From positions 1-35,730 of the forward strand of contig JAPSIX010000004.1 in NCBI GenBank assembly GCA_031178475.1: a DNA stretch of 35,730 nt, read 5' to 3'. A program made the translations under genes and the position numbers. The notes beneath the pieces were generated by a model that saw only the letters and a program-made list of their open reading frames with translations, ran no database searches and had not been told where the DNA came from. Origin of the DNA: Microbacterium sp. Its GTDB lineage: Bacteria > Actinomycetota > Actinomycetes > Actinomycetales > Microbacteriaceae. Shown in pieces: positions 26,055 through 34,491 of the stretch (position 1 is the first letter of the stretch; each line of letters opens with the position of its first letter).

Positions 26055-26945
26055 GTGACACGGATCGGCTTCATCGGAACCGAGAACTCGCACACCGACC
26101 ACTTCATCCGGTTCCTCAATCAGGAGGAACGACACCCCGGCTTCCGCGCCAGTGCGCTGGCCGGTGGCCGCAGCGAGAGGAACGCCGCGCTGGCAGAGGC
26201 GGGCGGGATCGAGGTCATCGTCGACGAGCCGACCGACCTGATCGGCCAGGTCGACGCGGTGATCATCTCCACCCGCGACGGCGCGCTGCACCGTGCGCAG
26301 GCCGAGCCGTTGCTCGCGGCGGGGATCCCGGTGCTCGTCGACAAGCCTCTCGCGACGACCGGCGACGATGCGGATGCGATCATCGCGGCCGCCGAGGCCG
26401 CCGGCACGGTGCTCTTCTCCGCGTCCGCGCTGAGGTTCCTCCCCGAGATCGAAGAGCTGCGGGCGACGGACGGCGCGCTCCGTCACCTGCACATCTCGGG
26501 TGCGGGCGACCCGGAGAGCGTGTACTCCGGGCTGTTCTTCTACGGCATCCATCACGTCGAGGCGGCGATGGAGATCCTCGGCGACCCGCCCGTCGCAGAT
26601 GCCCTCGAGGTGTCGGTGCGCCGCACCGGCGACACCACCGTGGCCACCGTGGAACTCGGCGGAACACCCGTGACGTTCACGTTCGTGGCCCCGGGGGAGG
26701 GCGCCCCGACTCCGTTCCACGCGACGGGCGTGTACGCGGGCGACGTCCGGGCGCGCACGCTCGCCCTCGACCCCGACTACAACGCGCCGGCTCTCGCGCG
26801 GTTCATCGGTGCGCTCGAGTCCGGGCAGTGGCCGGCGGATGCTGACAAGCTGCGCGACCCCATCCGCGTCCTCGCCGCGATCGTCGCGGCTCTTCCCCAG
26901 GCGGCGCTTCCCCAGGCGGCGCTTCCGCAGGCAGAGGAGAACTGA
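26055..26945 (+). CDS. Gfo/Idh/MocA-like oxidoreductase (atypical motif GTENSH)
   Basis: MTRIGFIGTENSHTDHF; VDKPLATT; FYGIHHVEAAMEILG; GTG start. Confidence 0.8.
   Translation: MTRIGFIGTENSHTDHFIRFLNQEERHPGFRASALAGGRSERNAALAEAGGIEVIVDEPTDLIGQVDAVIISTRDGALHRAQAEPLLAAGIPVLVDKPLATTGDDADAIIAAAEAAGTVLFSASALRFLPEIEELRATDGALRHLHISGAGDPESVYSGLFFYGIHHVEAAMEILGDPPVADALEVSVRRTGDTTVATVELGGTPVTFTFVAPGEGAPTPFHATGVYAGDVRARTLALDPDYNAPALARFIGALESGQWPADADKLRDPIRVLAAIVAALPQAALPQAALPQAEEN
26886..26930 (+). repeat. 15-bp in-frame tandem repeat x3 encoding (AALPQ)3
   Basis: GCGGCTCTTCCCCAG / GCGGCGCTTCCCCAG / GCGGCGCTTCCGCAG. Confidence 0.95.
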
Positions 26946-27940
26946 TGACCACCGCACCCCTCCGTTTCGGCGTCATCGGCGTCGGAGTGATCGGACGCCA
27001 GCACGTGCAGCGCCTGCTGTCGTATCCGGGCGATGCGGCGCTCGTGGCCATCGCCGACATGTCGGCGGACGCCGCCCGCGCTGTCGCCGGGGAGTACGGC
27101 ACCACGGCGGCGGAGTCCGTCGACGACCTGCTCGCCCGGGACGACATCGACGCGGTCGTCATCGCGATTCCGTCCGGCCTGCACGCCGACATGGCCGTGG
27201 CGGCGCTCGACGCCGGCAAACACGTGCTTCTGGAGAAGCCGATCGATGTCACCGTCGACGCGGCCGACCGGATCATCGCGGCCGAGGAGCGCTCGGGCAA
27301 GGTCCTCACCGTGGTGAGTCAGCGGCGCTTCGCGCCCGAGAACAGCTTTCTGCACAGCGCGATCCGCTCGGGCGACTTCGGGCGGATCACCTCCGCGAAC
27401 ATCGAGATCGCCCTGTGGCGCAGCCAGGAGTATTACGACTCCGGTTCGTGGCGCGGCACCTGGAAGCTCGATGGCGGCGGTGCGCTGATGAATCAGGGCG
27501 TGCACATGGTCGACCTCATCCTGTGGCTGCTGGGTGACGTCGAAGAGGTGCACGCGTACGGTGGCCTGCTCGCGCATGAGCGCATCGAGGTCGAGGACAC
27601 CATCGCCATCACCGCCCGGTTCGCCAGCGGAGCGGTGCTCACGTTCCTCGCCAGCACGGCGTCGTACGGCGACTTCCCGATCCGCGTCGCGGTGATGGGC
27701 GACGCGGGCGCCGCGGTGACACTCGACGAGCGCTTCAGCCACTTCCGGCTCGAAAGCGGCGCCGATCTGCCGGACTTCGAGCCGGTGGATGTCGGCCTCG
27801 CGGGCCTCGACGACTTCGTCAATGCGGTCCGGGGCGGTCGCTCACCGCTGATCACCTCACGCGAGGCGCGTGCTGCGGTGGCGTTCATCGAGGCGGCGTA
27901 CGAGTCGATGCGCACCGGGCAGCCGGTCACACCGCGCTGA
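26945..27940 (+). CDS. Gfo/Idh/MocA family oxidoreductase (inositol 2-dehydrogenase-like)
   Basis: GVIGVGVIGRQHVQRL; LLEKPIDV; GGGALMNQGVHMVDLILWLLG. Confidence 0.92.
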   Translation: MTTAPLRFGVIGVGVIGRQHVQRLLSYPGDAALVAIADMSADAARAVAGEYGTTAAESVDDLLARDDIDAVVIAIPSGLHADMAVAALDAGKHVLLEKPIDVTVDAADRIIAAEERSGKVLTVVSQRRFAPENSFLHSAIRSGDFGRITSANIEIALWRSQEYYDSGSWRGTWKLDGGGALMNQGVHMVDLILWLLGDVEEVHAYGGLLAHERIEVEDTIAITARFASGAVLTFLASTASYGDFPIRVAVMGDAGAAVTLDERFSHFRLESGADLPDFEPVDVGLAGLDDFVNAVRGGRSPLITSREARAAVAFIEAAYESMRTGQPVTPR

Positions 27941-27952
27941 CGTTCATCGTTC

Positions 27953-28957
27953 TCAACCCAGCCGGTGGTAGTTCTCGGGGGTGACCTCGGAGCGCAGGGT
28001 GCCGTCATGCAGGAAGCTCTCGATCTCGCGCACCACGTGCTCTCCCTGAGCGAACCGCGCCTGCACCGTGCCGCCGGCGACGTGCGGCAGGAGTATCGCG
28101 TTGTCGCGGCCGAACAGATCGCTCTCGGCCGGCAGGGGCTCGGTGGTGTACACGTCGAGCCCCACACGCAACCGTCCCGATCGCACCTCGTCGAACAGCG
28201 CCTCCTCGTCGGTGACCTGCGCACGCGCCGCATTGATGACGATCGCCTGGTCGGGCAGCAGCGCGAAGTGCGCCGCCCCGATCATCCCCGCAGTCTCCGG
28301 GGTGGCCGGTGCGCAGATCGCGAGGACGTCGCTCGTCGCGCACAGCTCGTCGAGGCTGCAGAGCTCGAGTCCCAGCTCACGCGCATCGGCGTCCGACGCG
28401 TAGGGGTCGTACGCGCGGACGCCGGTGGCGCCGAGTCCCCGCACCATCCGCGCGTAGTGGCGTCCGACGCGGCTGAGAGACACGATGCCGATCCGCTGGG
28501 CGGTGATGCTCTGCCCCAGCACACCAGAGCCGCCTTCCCGCCAGTCGCGGCTGCTCTGGAAGCGCCGGTCGTGCCACACGAGGTTGCGCAGCTGCGCCAG
28601 GGTCAGCGTCACCGACATCTCTGCGACGGCGAGCGCCATGGCATCGGCACCGCCCTGCGCGAGGCGCACGTCGCCGCCGAGCGTCTCGACCGGGAAGAGG
28701 CTGCGCACCGAAGCGGCACTGTGCACGGCGAGCCGGAGCCGTCGCCCGCGGAGGACGGCGGGATCGAAGCGCGCCGTGCTCCATGAGGTGATGAGCACGT
28801 CGTACTCGTCGGCGAGGTCGTCGGGAACGGACACCCGGCCGTCCTTCTCAGCTCCGCGGACGAGCTCGCCGAGACCGGCGAGCCGCTCGCGCGTCGCGTC
28901 GTCGTAGAGGCGCCCGTAGTCGGCATCCGCGATGGCGATGTAGATGCGTGCGGTCAT
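27953..28957 (-). CDS. D-isomer-specific 2-hydroxyacid dehydrogenase family protein
   Basis: IGIVSLSRVGRHYARMVRGLGATGVRAYDPY; VINAARAQVTDEEALFDEVRSGRLRVGLDVYTTEPLP; LLPHVAGGT; RBS GAGGAGAG. Confidence 0.9.
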   Translation of the reverse strand: MTARIYIAIADADYGRLYDDATRERLAGLGELVRGAEKDGRVSVPDDLADEYDVLITSWSTARFDPAVLRGRRLRLAVHSAASVRSLFPVETLGGDVRLAQGGADAMALAVAEMSVTLTLAQLRNLVWHDRRFQSSRDWREGGSGVLGQSITAQRIGIVSLSRVGRHYARMVRGLGATGVRAYDPYASDADARELGLELCSLDELCATSDVLAICAPATPETAGMIGAAHFALLPDQAIVINAARAQVTDEEALFDEVRSGRLRVGLDVYTTEPLPAESDLFGRDNAILLPHVAGGTVQARFAQGEHVVREIESFLHDGTLRSEVTPENYHRLG

Positions 28958-28977
28958 TGCTCTCCTCGTCGGGAAGG

Positions 28978-30009
28978 TCAGCTCCGGTGCACGACAGCGC
29001 CGGCAACGGTGACGGTGCTGATGCGGATGCCGTCGTCGTCGATCTCGATGTCGACTCGGTCGCCGCCGGCTTCGGCGCGTTCTGCGACGCCGAGGATCCG
29101 GGCGGGGTTCGCGGTCGCCATCCGCACCACCTCGTCCTCGCGGAGGGGAAGGTTGTGGATCGCCCACGCGACGCACCCGAGCAGCGACCTCCCGGAGCCG
29201 GCGAGCAGTCCACTGCGGGGCAGGGAGAGCCGCCCGTCCTCACCGACGAGGACGTCGCCTCCGACCGGGGTGCGGTGCAGGCCCGGTGCGGCACCGGCGA
29301 GTGCCGCCGAATCGGATGTCAGGATGCTGCGGTCGACGCCCTTGGCGCGGATCATCGCGGTGAGTGCATCGGCGGGCAGGTGGTGGCCGTCGGCGATGAA
29401 CATGGCGGTGAGGGCGTCGGCTGCGAGCTGAGCCCAGATGTGGTTGGGATGCCGCGGGAGGGTGCGGTGCGTGCCGTTGCCGAGGTGCGTCGAGAGGGTG
29501 GCGCCGGCGGCGACCGCCTCGCGCACCTGGTCGGGACCGGGTGCGCAGTGGCCGATCGACGTGCGGATGCCGTGGGCTGCCGCGTACCTGATGTACTCCA
29601 GCGCGCGGTCGCGCTCGGGGGCGAGCGTGACGATCCGCACCAGGCCCTCGGCAGCGTGCTGCCAGCGGCCGAGCTCGGCGATGTCGGGGTCGCGCAGGTG
29701 GGCCGGGTCATGCGCTCCGCGGGGACCGTCATCGGCGTTCAAGGCCGGGCCCTCGACGTGCACGCCCGCGATCGAGTGCGCCACGAGCGGATCGTGCCGG
29801 CGTGCCTCGGCGACCGCGGCGAGGACATGGCGGATCTTCTCCTCGGGCGCGGTGATCACCGTCGGCAGATACGTCGTCACGCCCTGCGTCCACAGCACGC
29901 GGGTGAGGTCGACGACCGTCTGCGCCGTCATGTCGTCGGCGTTGACGTCGATGCCGGCGTAGCCGTTCACCTGGAGGTCGACCAGGCCTGGCCACGAGCG
30001 GGACGTCAT
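28978..30009 (-). CDS. nagA: N-acetylglucosamine-6-phosphate deacetylase-like amidohydrolase (short N-terminus)
   Basis: GLVDLQVNGYAG, GVHVEGPALN, SIGHCAPG, STHLGNGTH, LTSDSAAL; ATGA overlap with NagB-like gene. Confidence 0.82.
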   Translation of the reverse strand: MTSRSWPGLVDLQVNGYAGIDVNADDMTAQTVVDLTRVLWTQGVTTYLPTVITAPEEKIRHVLAAVAEARRHDPLVAHSIAGVHVEGPALNADDGPRGAHDPAHLRDPDIAELGRWQHAAEGLVRIVTLAPERDRALEYIRYAAAHGIRTSIGHCAPGPDQVREAVAAGATLSTHLGNGTHRTLPRHPNHIWAQLAADALTAMFIADGHHLPADALTAMIRAKGVDRSILTSDSAALAGAAPGLHRTPVGGDVLVGEDGRLSLPRSGLLAGSGRSLLGCVAWAIHNLPLREDEVVRMATANPARILGVAERAEAGGDRVDIEIDDDGIRISTVTVAGAVVHRS

Positions 30010-30836
30010 AGGGGGAGGGTAGCGGTCGGCGCGTCCTCCGCGTCGTGAGGGCGCTCGGCGTTCTGCCTCGCGGCGTTCTGCCTCTCGAGCTGCGATGCTG
30101 CCGCCTCGTCGAGGAACCAGGTCACATCCGCGTGTGTGCGAAGGAAGCTCGCGGGGTTCGAGTCGTCGACCGGCCCGCCGTGCGCCCGGGCGACGGCCGC
30201 GGCCTTGTGTGCGCCGATCACGCTGCACACGAGTGATCGTCCGCTCAGCAGCGTGGGGACGGTGAGGGTCAGCGCCTGCGTCGGCACGGCCGGGAGGTCG
30301 GGGAACAGTCCCTCATCCACCTGCTGCTGGCGGGAGGCGGTGTCGAGCGTGACGACCCGGGCGGGCTCGGGGTCGGCCGGGTCGGCAGCGCCGGGCTCGT
30401 TGAACGCGATGTGGCCGTTCACTCCCACGCCCAGACACACGAGGTCGATAGGAGCCTGCTGGATCAGCCTTGCGTAGCGCTCCGCCTCGGCGGCCGGCTC
30501 GCCGTCGGTGCGGATGCGGGCGAAGCCGTCATGCGCCTGGCGGGGGAGGCGCTCCCGGAGCCAGAGTCCGAACCCGGCGGGGTGCTCGGGGGGAAGGCCG
30601 AGGTACTCGTCCATGTGGAACGAGCGCACCCTGCTCCAGTCGATGCCGGGGGCGTCGGCGAGGTGCGTGAGCATCGCGTCCTGCGAGGGTGCGCTGGCGA
30701 AGATGACCCGGGCCTCGCCCCGGGCGGAGAGCGCCTCGCGGAGGACTTCTGCGGCGCGGTCGGCTGCTCGCCTCCCCGCCTCGTGGGCGTCGGGGGCGAT
30801 GTGGACTCTGGGAGTGGCCGAGCCGGTTCCGTCCAT
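30006..30836 (-). CDS. nagB: Glucosamine-6-phosphate deaminase-like protein
   Basis: SFHMDEYLGLPPEHPAGFG, LVCLGVGVNGHIAFNEPG, ALTLTVPTLLSGRSLVCSVIGAHKA. Confidence 0.9.
   Translation of the reverse strand: MDGTGSATPRVHIAPDAHEAGRRAADRAAEVLREALSARGEARVIFASAPSQDAMLTHLADAPGIDWSRVRSFHMDEYLGLPPEHPAGFGLWLRERLPRQAHDGFARIRTDGEPAAEAERYARLIQQAPIDLVCLGVGVNGHIAFNEPGAADPADPEPARVVTLDTASRQQQVDEGLFPDLPAVPTQALTLTVPTLLSGRSLVCSVIGAHKAAAVARAHGGPVDDSNPASFLRTHADVTWFLDEAAASQLERQNAARQNAERPHDAEDAPTATLPL
30056..30085 (-). repeat. 15-bp in-frame tandem repeat x2 encoding RQNAA-RQNAE at the NagB C-terminus
   Basis: CGGCGTTCTGCCTCG / CGGCGTTCTGCCTCT (14/15). Confidence 0.9.
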
Positions 30837-30845
30837 GTATGCTCC

Positions 30846-30861
30846 TTGCAATCGGTTGCAG
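30846..30861. promoter_or_regulatory. LacI-type operator C (TTGCAATCGGTTGCAG)
   Basis: TTGCAATCGGTTGCAGTAAC identical over 20 bp to operator A; lies between divergent nagB and DHDPS-family genes. Confidence 0.82.
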
Positions 30862-30863
30862 TA

Positions 30864-30893
30864 ACCATACGAGATAGCAGCCGGGGCGGTCAA
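30864..30893 (-). promoter_or_regulatory. nagBA promoter: TTGACC-18-TATGGT
   Basis: Minus strand TTGACC (30893-30888), TATGGT (30869-30864); same layout as the promoter with operator A. Confidence 0.65.
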
Positions 30894-30921
30894 CATGACC
30901 GCGTTGAGACGGAAGGTTCTG

Positions 30922-31986
30922 ATGCCCGACATCCCATCCCTGCGTCCCGAAGCTGCTCGGACCCTCGCCCGCGGCGCGGTCATCCCTGCCCATCCGCTGG
31001 CGCTCGACGCCGACCGCCGTCTGGATGAGCGGCGGCAGCGGGCACTCACCCGCTACTACCTCGCGGCGGGTGCGGGCGGACTGGCGGTCGGGGTGCACAC
31101 GACCCAGTTCGAGATCCGCGACCCCGAGCACGCGCTCTACGAACCGGTGCTCGCGCTCGCCGCGGAGGAGATGGATGCGCGCGCGGACGCTTCGGTCGTG
31201 CGCATCGCCGGCGTCGTCGGCGACACACCGCAGGCCGTTGCCGAGGCCGAGCTGGCGCGCGGCCTGGGATACGACGCCGTTCTGCTGAGCCCGGTGGTCG
31301 AGGGGGCGGATCCCGCTCGGCTGCTGGAGCGCGCGAGGGCGGTCGCTGAGGTGATGCCGGTCATCGGGTTCTACCTGCAGGCCGCGATCGGAGGCCCGGT
31401 GCTCGAGCGCGCCTTCTGGCGTGAGTTCGGCCGGATCCCGGCGGTCGTCGCCGTCAAGGCGGCTCCGTTCGACCGGTACCGCACCCTCGAGCTGGTGCGC
31501 GGGATCGCCGAGTCCGGGCGGGCCGACGGGATCGCCCTGTACACCGGGAACGACGACGCGATCGTCGCCGACCTGCTGGCCGAGTACCACGTCGACAGCG
31601 CGGACGGGCCCAGGACGATGCGCTTCGTGGGCGGGTTGCTGGGTCAGTGGGCGGTCGGCACGCAGGCGGCGGTGCGGATGCTGGCGCTGGCGCATCGTGC
31701 TTCCGCGGGCGACCACGCGGCTCATCGCGCACTGTCCGCGGCGGCGGTCGACCTGCTGGATGCCAATCAGGCCGTGTTCGACCCGGCCAACGGCTTTCAC
31801 GGCGTGATCGCCGGCGTGCACGAGGTGCTGCGGCAGCAGGGTCTGCTCGACGGGGTGTGGTGCCTCGACCCCGAGGAGGGGCTGTCGCCCGGCCAGGCCG
31901 ATGAGATCCGGCGGGTTCGCGCGGCGTACCCCGAGCTGCACGACGACGCGTTCATCGCCGCCCACCGCGACGAGTGGCTCCGCTGA
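30922..31986 (+). CDS. Dihydrodipicolinate synthase / N-acetylneuraminate lyase family protein (paralog B)
   Basis: Shares VIPAHPLAL, ADRRLDERRQ, EPVLALAAE, QAVAEAELA, PVIGFYLQ, APFDRY, ALYTGNDD and GGLLGQWAV with the 5072-6148 product; ATG 30922 has GGAAGG upstream, whereas the track's ATG 30895 abuts the nagB -35. Confidence 0.82.
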   Translation: MPDIPSLRPEAARTLARGAVIPAHPLALDADRRLDERRQRALTRYYLAAGAGGLAVGVHTTQFEIRDPEHALYEPVLALAAEEMDARADASVVRIAGVVGDTPQAVAEAELARGLGYDAVLLSPVVEGADPARLLERARAVAEVMPVIGFYLQAAIGGPVLERAFWREFGRIPAVVAVKAAPFDRYRTLELVRGIAESGRADGIALYTGNDDAIVADLLAEYHVDSADGPRTMRFVGGLLGQWAVGTQAAVRMLALAHRASAGDHAAHRALSAAAVDLLDANQAVFDPANGFHGVIAGVHEVLRQQGLLDGVWCLDPEEGLSPGQADEIRRVRAAYPELHDDAFIAAHRDEWLR

Positions 31987-32008
31987 GCCCTCGACGTCTC
32001 GGTGTCGG

Positions 32009-32980
32009 TCAGGCGGCGGGGCCGGTCGACTGGCGGTGCACGAAGGTGCCCTCCAGTCGCGTCGGGCCTGCCGGCTCTCCGGTGATGGCGACGCGCAGCG
32101 TCTCGAGGGCGGCGCGGGCCAGCTCGGCGTTCGGCGTCTGCACCGTGCTGAGCGTGGGGGTGAGCACGCGGGCGAGCAGCACGTCGTCGCATCCGACGAC
32201 CGACACGTCGTCGGGCACCCGGCGCCCTCCCTCGGCGAGACCGGCGATCACTCCGCAGGCGGTGAGGTCGTCGAAGGCGAAGGCCACGGTGGCGTCTGTC
32301 GCGAGCAGCTCCTGCGCGGCATCCCGTCCGCCGTCGTAGGAGGCGCTGAACGGGCCCAGCTCCACCAACTCGACGTCCTTCCCGCCCGCCCAGGTGCGGA
32401 TGGCCGTGCGGCGCTGCTCCGCGGCCCACGAGCCCACCGTGCCGCTGAGCAGGGCGATGCGGCGGTGACCGAGGGAGTAGACGTGATCGCCCGCCACGTG
32501 CAGGGCGCTGGTCATGTCGCAGACGACCGAGGCGAGGCCGTCTACCTCGCGGTTGAGCACGACAGTCGGTGTGGTGCCGATCGCCTCGCGCAGGATGTCG
32601 TCGGGGGCGAGCGGAGAGGCGAGCAGGATGCCGTCGACCTGCGATCGCAGCCGGGCGATCAGCGACGGCTCGTCGGCGGCGTCTCCCTGCGCATCGACGA
32701 GGATCACCGTGGCATCATCGGCGGCGGCCTGGATCTCGCGCACCAGCGGCGGGAAGAACGGGTTGGTGATGTCGGGGACCAGAAGCCCGACCGCGCCGGT
32801 GCTGCCTGTGGCGAGCCGGCGGGCGATCCGGTTCGGCTGGAAGCCGAGCCGCTCGGCGGTCTCGAGCACGCGCTGGCGGACGTCGGCCTTGACCAGCTCG
32901 GGCCGGCTGAACGCCCGCGAGACCGTCGCGGCGTGTACGCCGAGCTCCTCGGCGATCGAGTAGATCGTCACCTTTCCCAC
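32009..32980 (-). CDS. LacI family transcriptional regulator
   Basis: N-terminal HTH VTIYSIAEELGVHAATVSRAFSRPELV...RLGFQPNRIARRLATG; C-terminal periplasmic-binding-like domain; GTG start. Confidence 0.95.
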   Translation of the reverse strand: MGKVTIYSIAEELGVHAATVSRAFSRPELVKADVRQRVLETAERLGFQPNRIARRLATGSTGAVGLLVPDITNPFFPPLVREIQAAADDATVILVDAQGDAADEPSLIARLRSQVDGILLASPLAPDDILREAIGTTPTVVLNREVDGLASVVCDMTSALHVAGDHVYSLGHRRIALLSGTVGSWAAEQRRTAIRTWAGGKDVELVELGPFSASYDGGRDAAQELLATDATVAFAFDDLTACGVIAGLAEGGRRVPDDVSVVGCDDVLLARVLTPTLSTVQTPNAELARAALETLRVAITGEPAGPTRLEGTFVHRQSTGPAA

Positions 32981-33049
32981 GCCCGACCCCTTTCGTCGTC
33001 ACGACTGACGCGCCATCCCCGTTCAAGACAGGCTAGTGCCCGGTGCGTC

Positions 33050-34456
33050 TCACCGGCCATGCACGCCACCCCCGAGCCGGGCGATGCACACCATCGCGTC
33101 GTCGTCTTCGGCGAGCTCGGCAGAGACGAGGGCGACCAGCGCCCTGACCGGGTCGGCGCACGACGGTGCGTCGGCGATCGCCGATGCCGGATCCTCGACG
33201 GCCCGTCCCTCGTTGAGCTCGGCGAGGACGAACCGCGTCCATGCTGCGATGACGTTCAGTCCGGCCGTGACGTCTCGGCCCCGCTCGCGCTCGCCTCGAA
33301 CGACGTCGACCACCCGGCTGCTCAGCTTGACGCTGCCGTCGGCGGCGATCTGCCGCAGCGAGTGTTCGATGGCGGCGTTGCGGAAGCGGTCCTCCAGGGC
33401 GCGGCGGTAGTCGGCGGTGCACAGTTCGGGATGGGCGGCGAGGGCGCGCTCGTCGAGGTCCCACAGCTCGTGCACTTCTCGCGCGCATTCCGGGTCGGCG
33501 ATCGCCTCGGCCACCGTGCGGTGCCCGCGCAGCAACCCGGAGTAGGCCAACAGCGAGTGGGCGCCGTTCAGCATCCACAGCTTGCGCTTCTCGTACGGCC
33601 CGACATCGTCCACGAAGACGGCCCCGGCGCGCTCCCACTCCGGCCGCGGACCGCGGAACTCGCCGGCGAGGATCCAACTCGAGTACGGCTCGGTCACCAC
33701 GGGTGCGGCATCCCGGTACCCGCACCCCGCTTCGACAGCGGCGATGTCGGCGTCGGTGATGCGCGGAGTGATGCGGTCGACGGACGTGCTGATGAAGTCG
33801 GCGCAGGCGTCGATCCACGAGGTGTCGTGTGCCTCGCCGAGGCGGGCCAGTCCGTGCAGGGCGGCTCGCACGGCATCCGCGTTGGCAGCGAGGTTGTCGC
33901 ACGGGATCACGGCGACGGGCCCGGCGCGCGCTCGGCGTCGGCCGTCGAGCGCCCAGAGCAGCCGGCCCGGCATGGTGCGCAGAGCGCCGTCCGGGATCGC
34001 GGCGGGTGCGGCGCGGAGCGAGAAGGCTCCGGCATCGCGCAGAATCGCGGCGTCCGCGGTGATGTCGGGGTCGCCGGCGTCGATGCGTCCGTGGGAGTCG
34101 AGGCGGTACCCCTTCTCGGTCACGGTGAGGGTGATGACGGCCACCTCCCGGCGGGAGACCAGTTCGCGCAGGGTGGCGGTCTCGGCGCCGTCGTGCACTG
34201 CCACGACCGAGCGCACGAGCCGGTGATGGTCGCCGTCGTCGCTGCGTTCGATGAGCGTGTACAGCCCGTCCTGTGCGGCGAGTACGCGCGCGGCTTCGGG
34301 GCTGCGCCCGGTGAACGCGGCGATTCCCCACTCGGGGGCGGCCTGTGCGGTGTACCAGGCCTGATGTGCGCGGTGGAACGCCCCGAGCCCGAGGTGGACG
34401 ATCCGCACCGGTGCCGGCGGTTCGTCCCGGACAGGCGACGGCAGAGGGGACGACAC
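33050..34456 (-). CDS. Mannitol dehydrogenase family protein (D-mannonate/fructuronate oxidoreductase-like)
   Basis: VHLGLGAFHRAHQAWYT, VIPCDNLAANAD, FISTSVDRITPRIT, KLWMLNGAHSLLAYSGLL; GTG start. Confidence 0.92.
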   Translation of the reverse strand: MSSPLPSPVRDEPPAPVRIVHLGLGAFHRAHQAWYTAQAAPEWGIAAFTGRSPEAARVLAAQDGLYTLIERSDDGDHHRLVRSVVAVHDGAETATLRELVSRREVAVITLTVTEKGYRLDSHGRIDAGDPDITADAAILRDAGAFSLRAAPAAIPDGALRTMPGRLLWALDGRRRARAGPVAVIPCDNLAANADAVRAALHGLARLGEAHDTSWIDACADFISTSVDRITPRITDADIAAVEAGCGYRDAAPVVTEPYSSWILAGEFRGPRPEWERAGAVFVDDVGPYEKRKLWMLNGAHSLLAYSGLLRGHRTVAEAIADPECAREVHELWDLDERALAAHPELCTADYRRALEDRFRNAAIEHSLRQIAADGSVKLSSRVVDVVRGERERGRDVTAGLNVIAAWTRFVLAELNEGRAVEDPASAIADAPSCADPVRALVALVSAELAEDDDAMVCIARLGGGVHGR

Positions 34457-34462
34457 GGCCTC

Positions 34463-34491
34463 ACCCTACTGGGTGGTACACCGCAGTGCAA
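34463..34491 (-). promoter_or_regulatory. Promoter of mannonate-type dehydrogenase: TTGCAC-17-TAGGGT, probably leaderless
   Basis: Minus strand TTGCAC (34491-34486), TAGGGT (34468-34463), then 6 nt to GTG 34456. Confidence 0.6.

Noticed and set aside
24894-26957. 687-aa minus-strand ORF as one protein
   Set aside because: Upstream half is antisense to the 26055-26945 gene; the true gene starts at GTG 25913
28978-30228. NagA extended to 416 aa
   Set aside because: The extension overlaps the NagB-like gene out of frame; ATG 30009 overlaps the nagB stop in a typical ATGA coupling
30895-30921. Upstream start (ATG 30895) for DHDPS paralog B
   Set aside because: It abuts the nagB -35 and lacks a good SD; ATG 30922 has GGAAGG at suitable spacing
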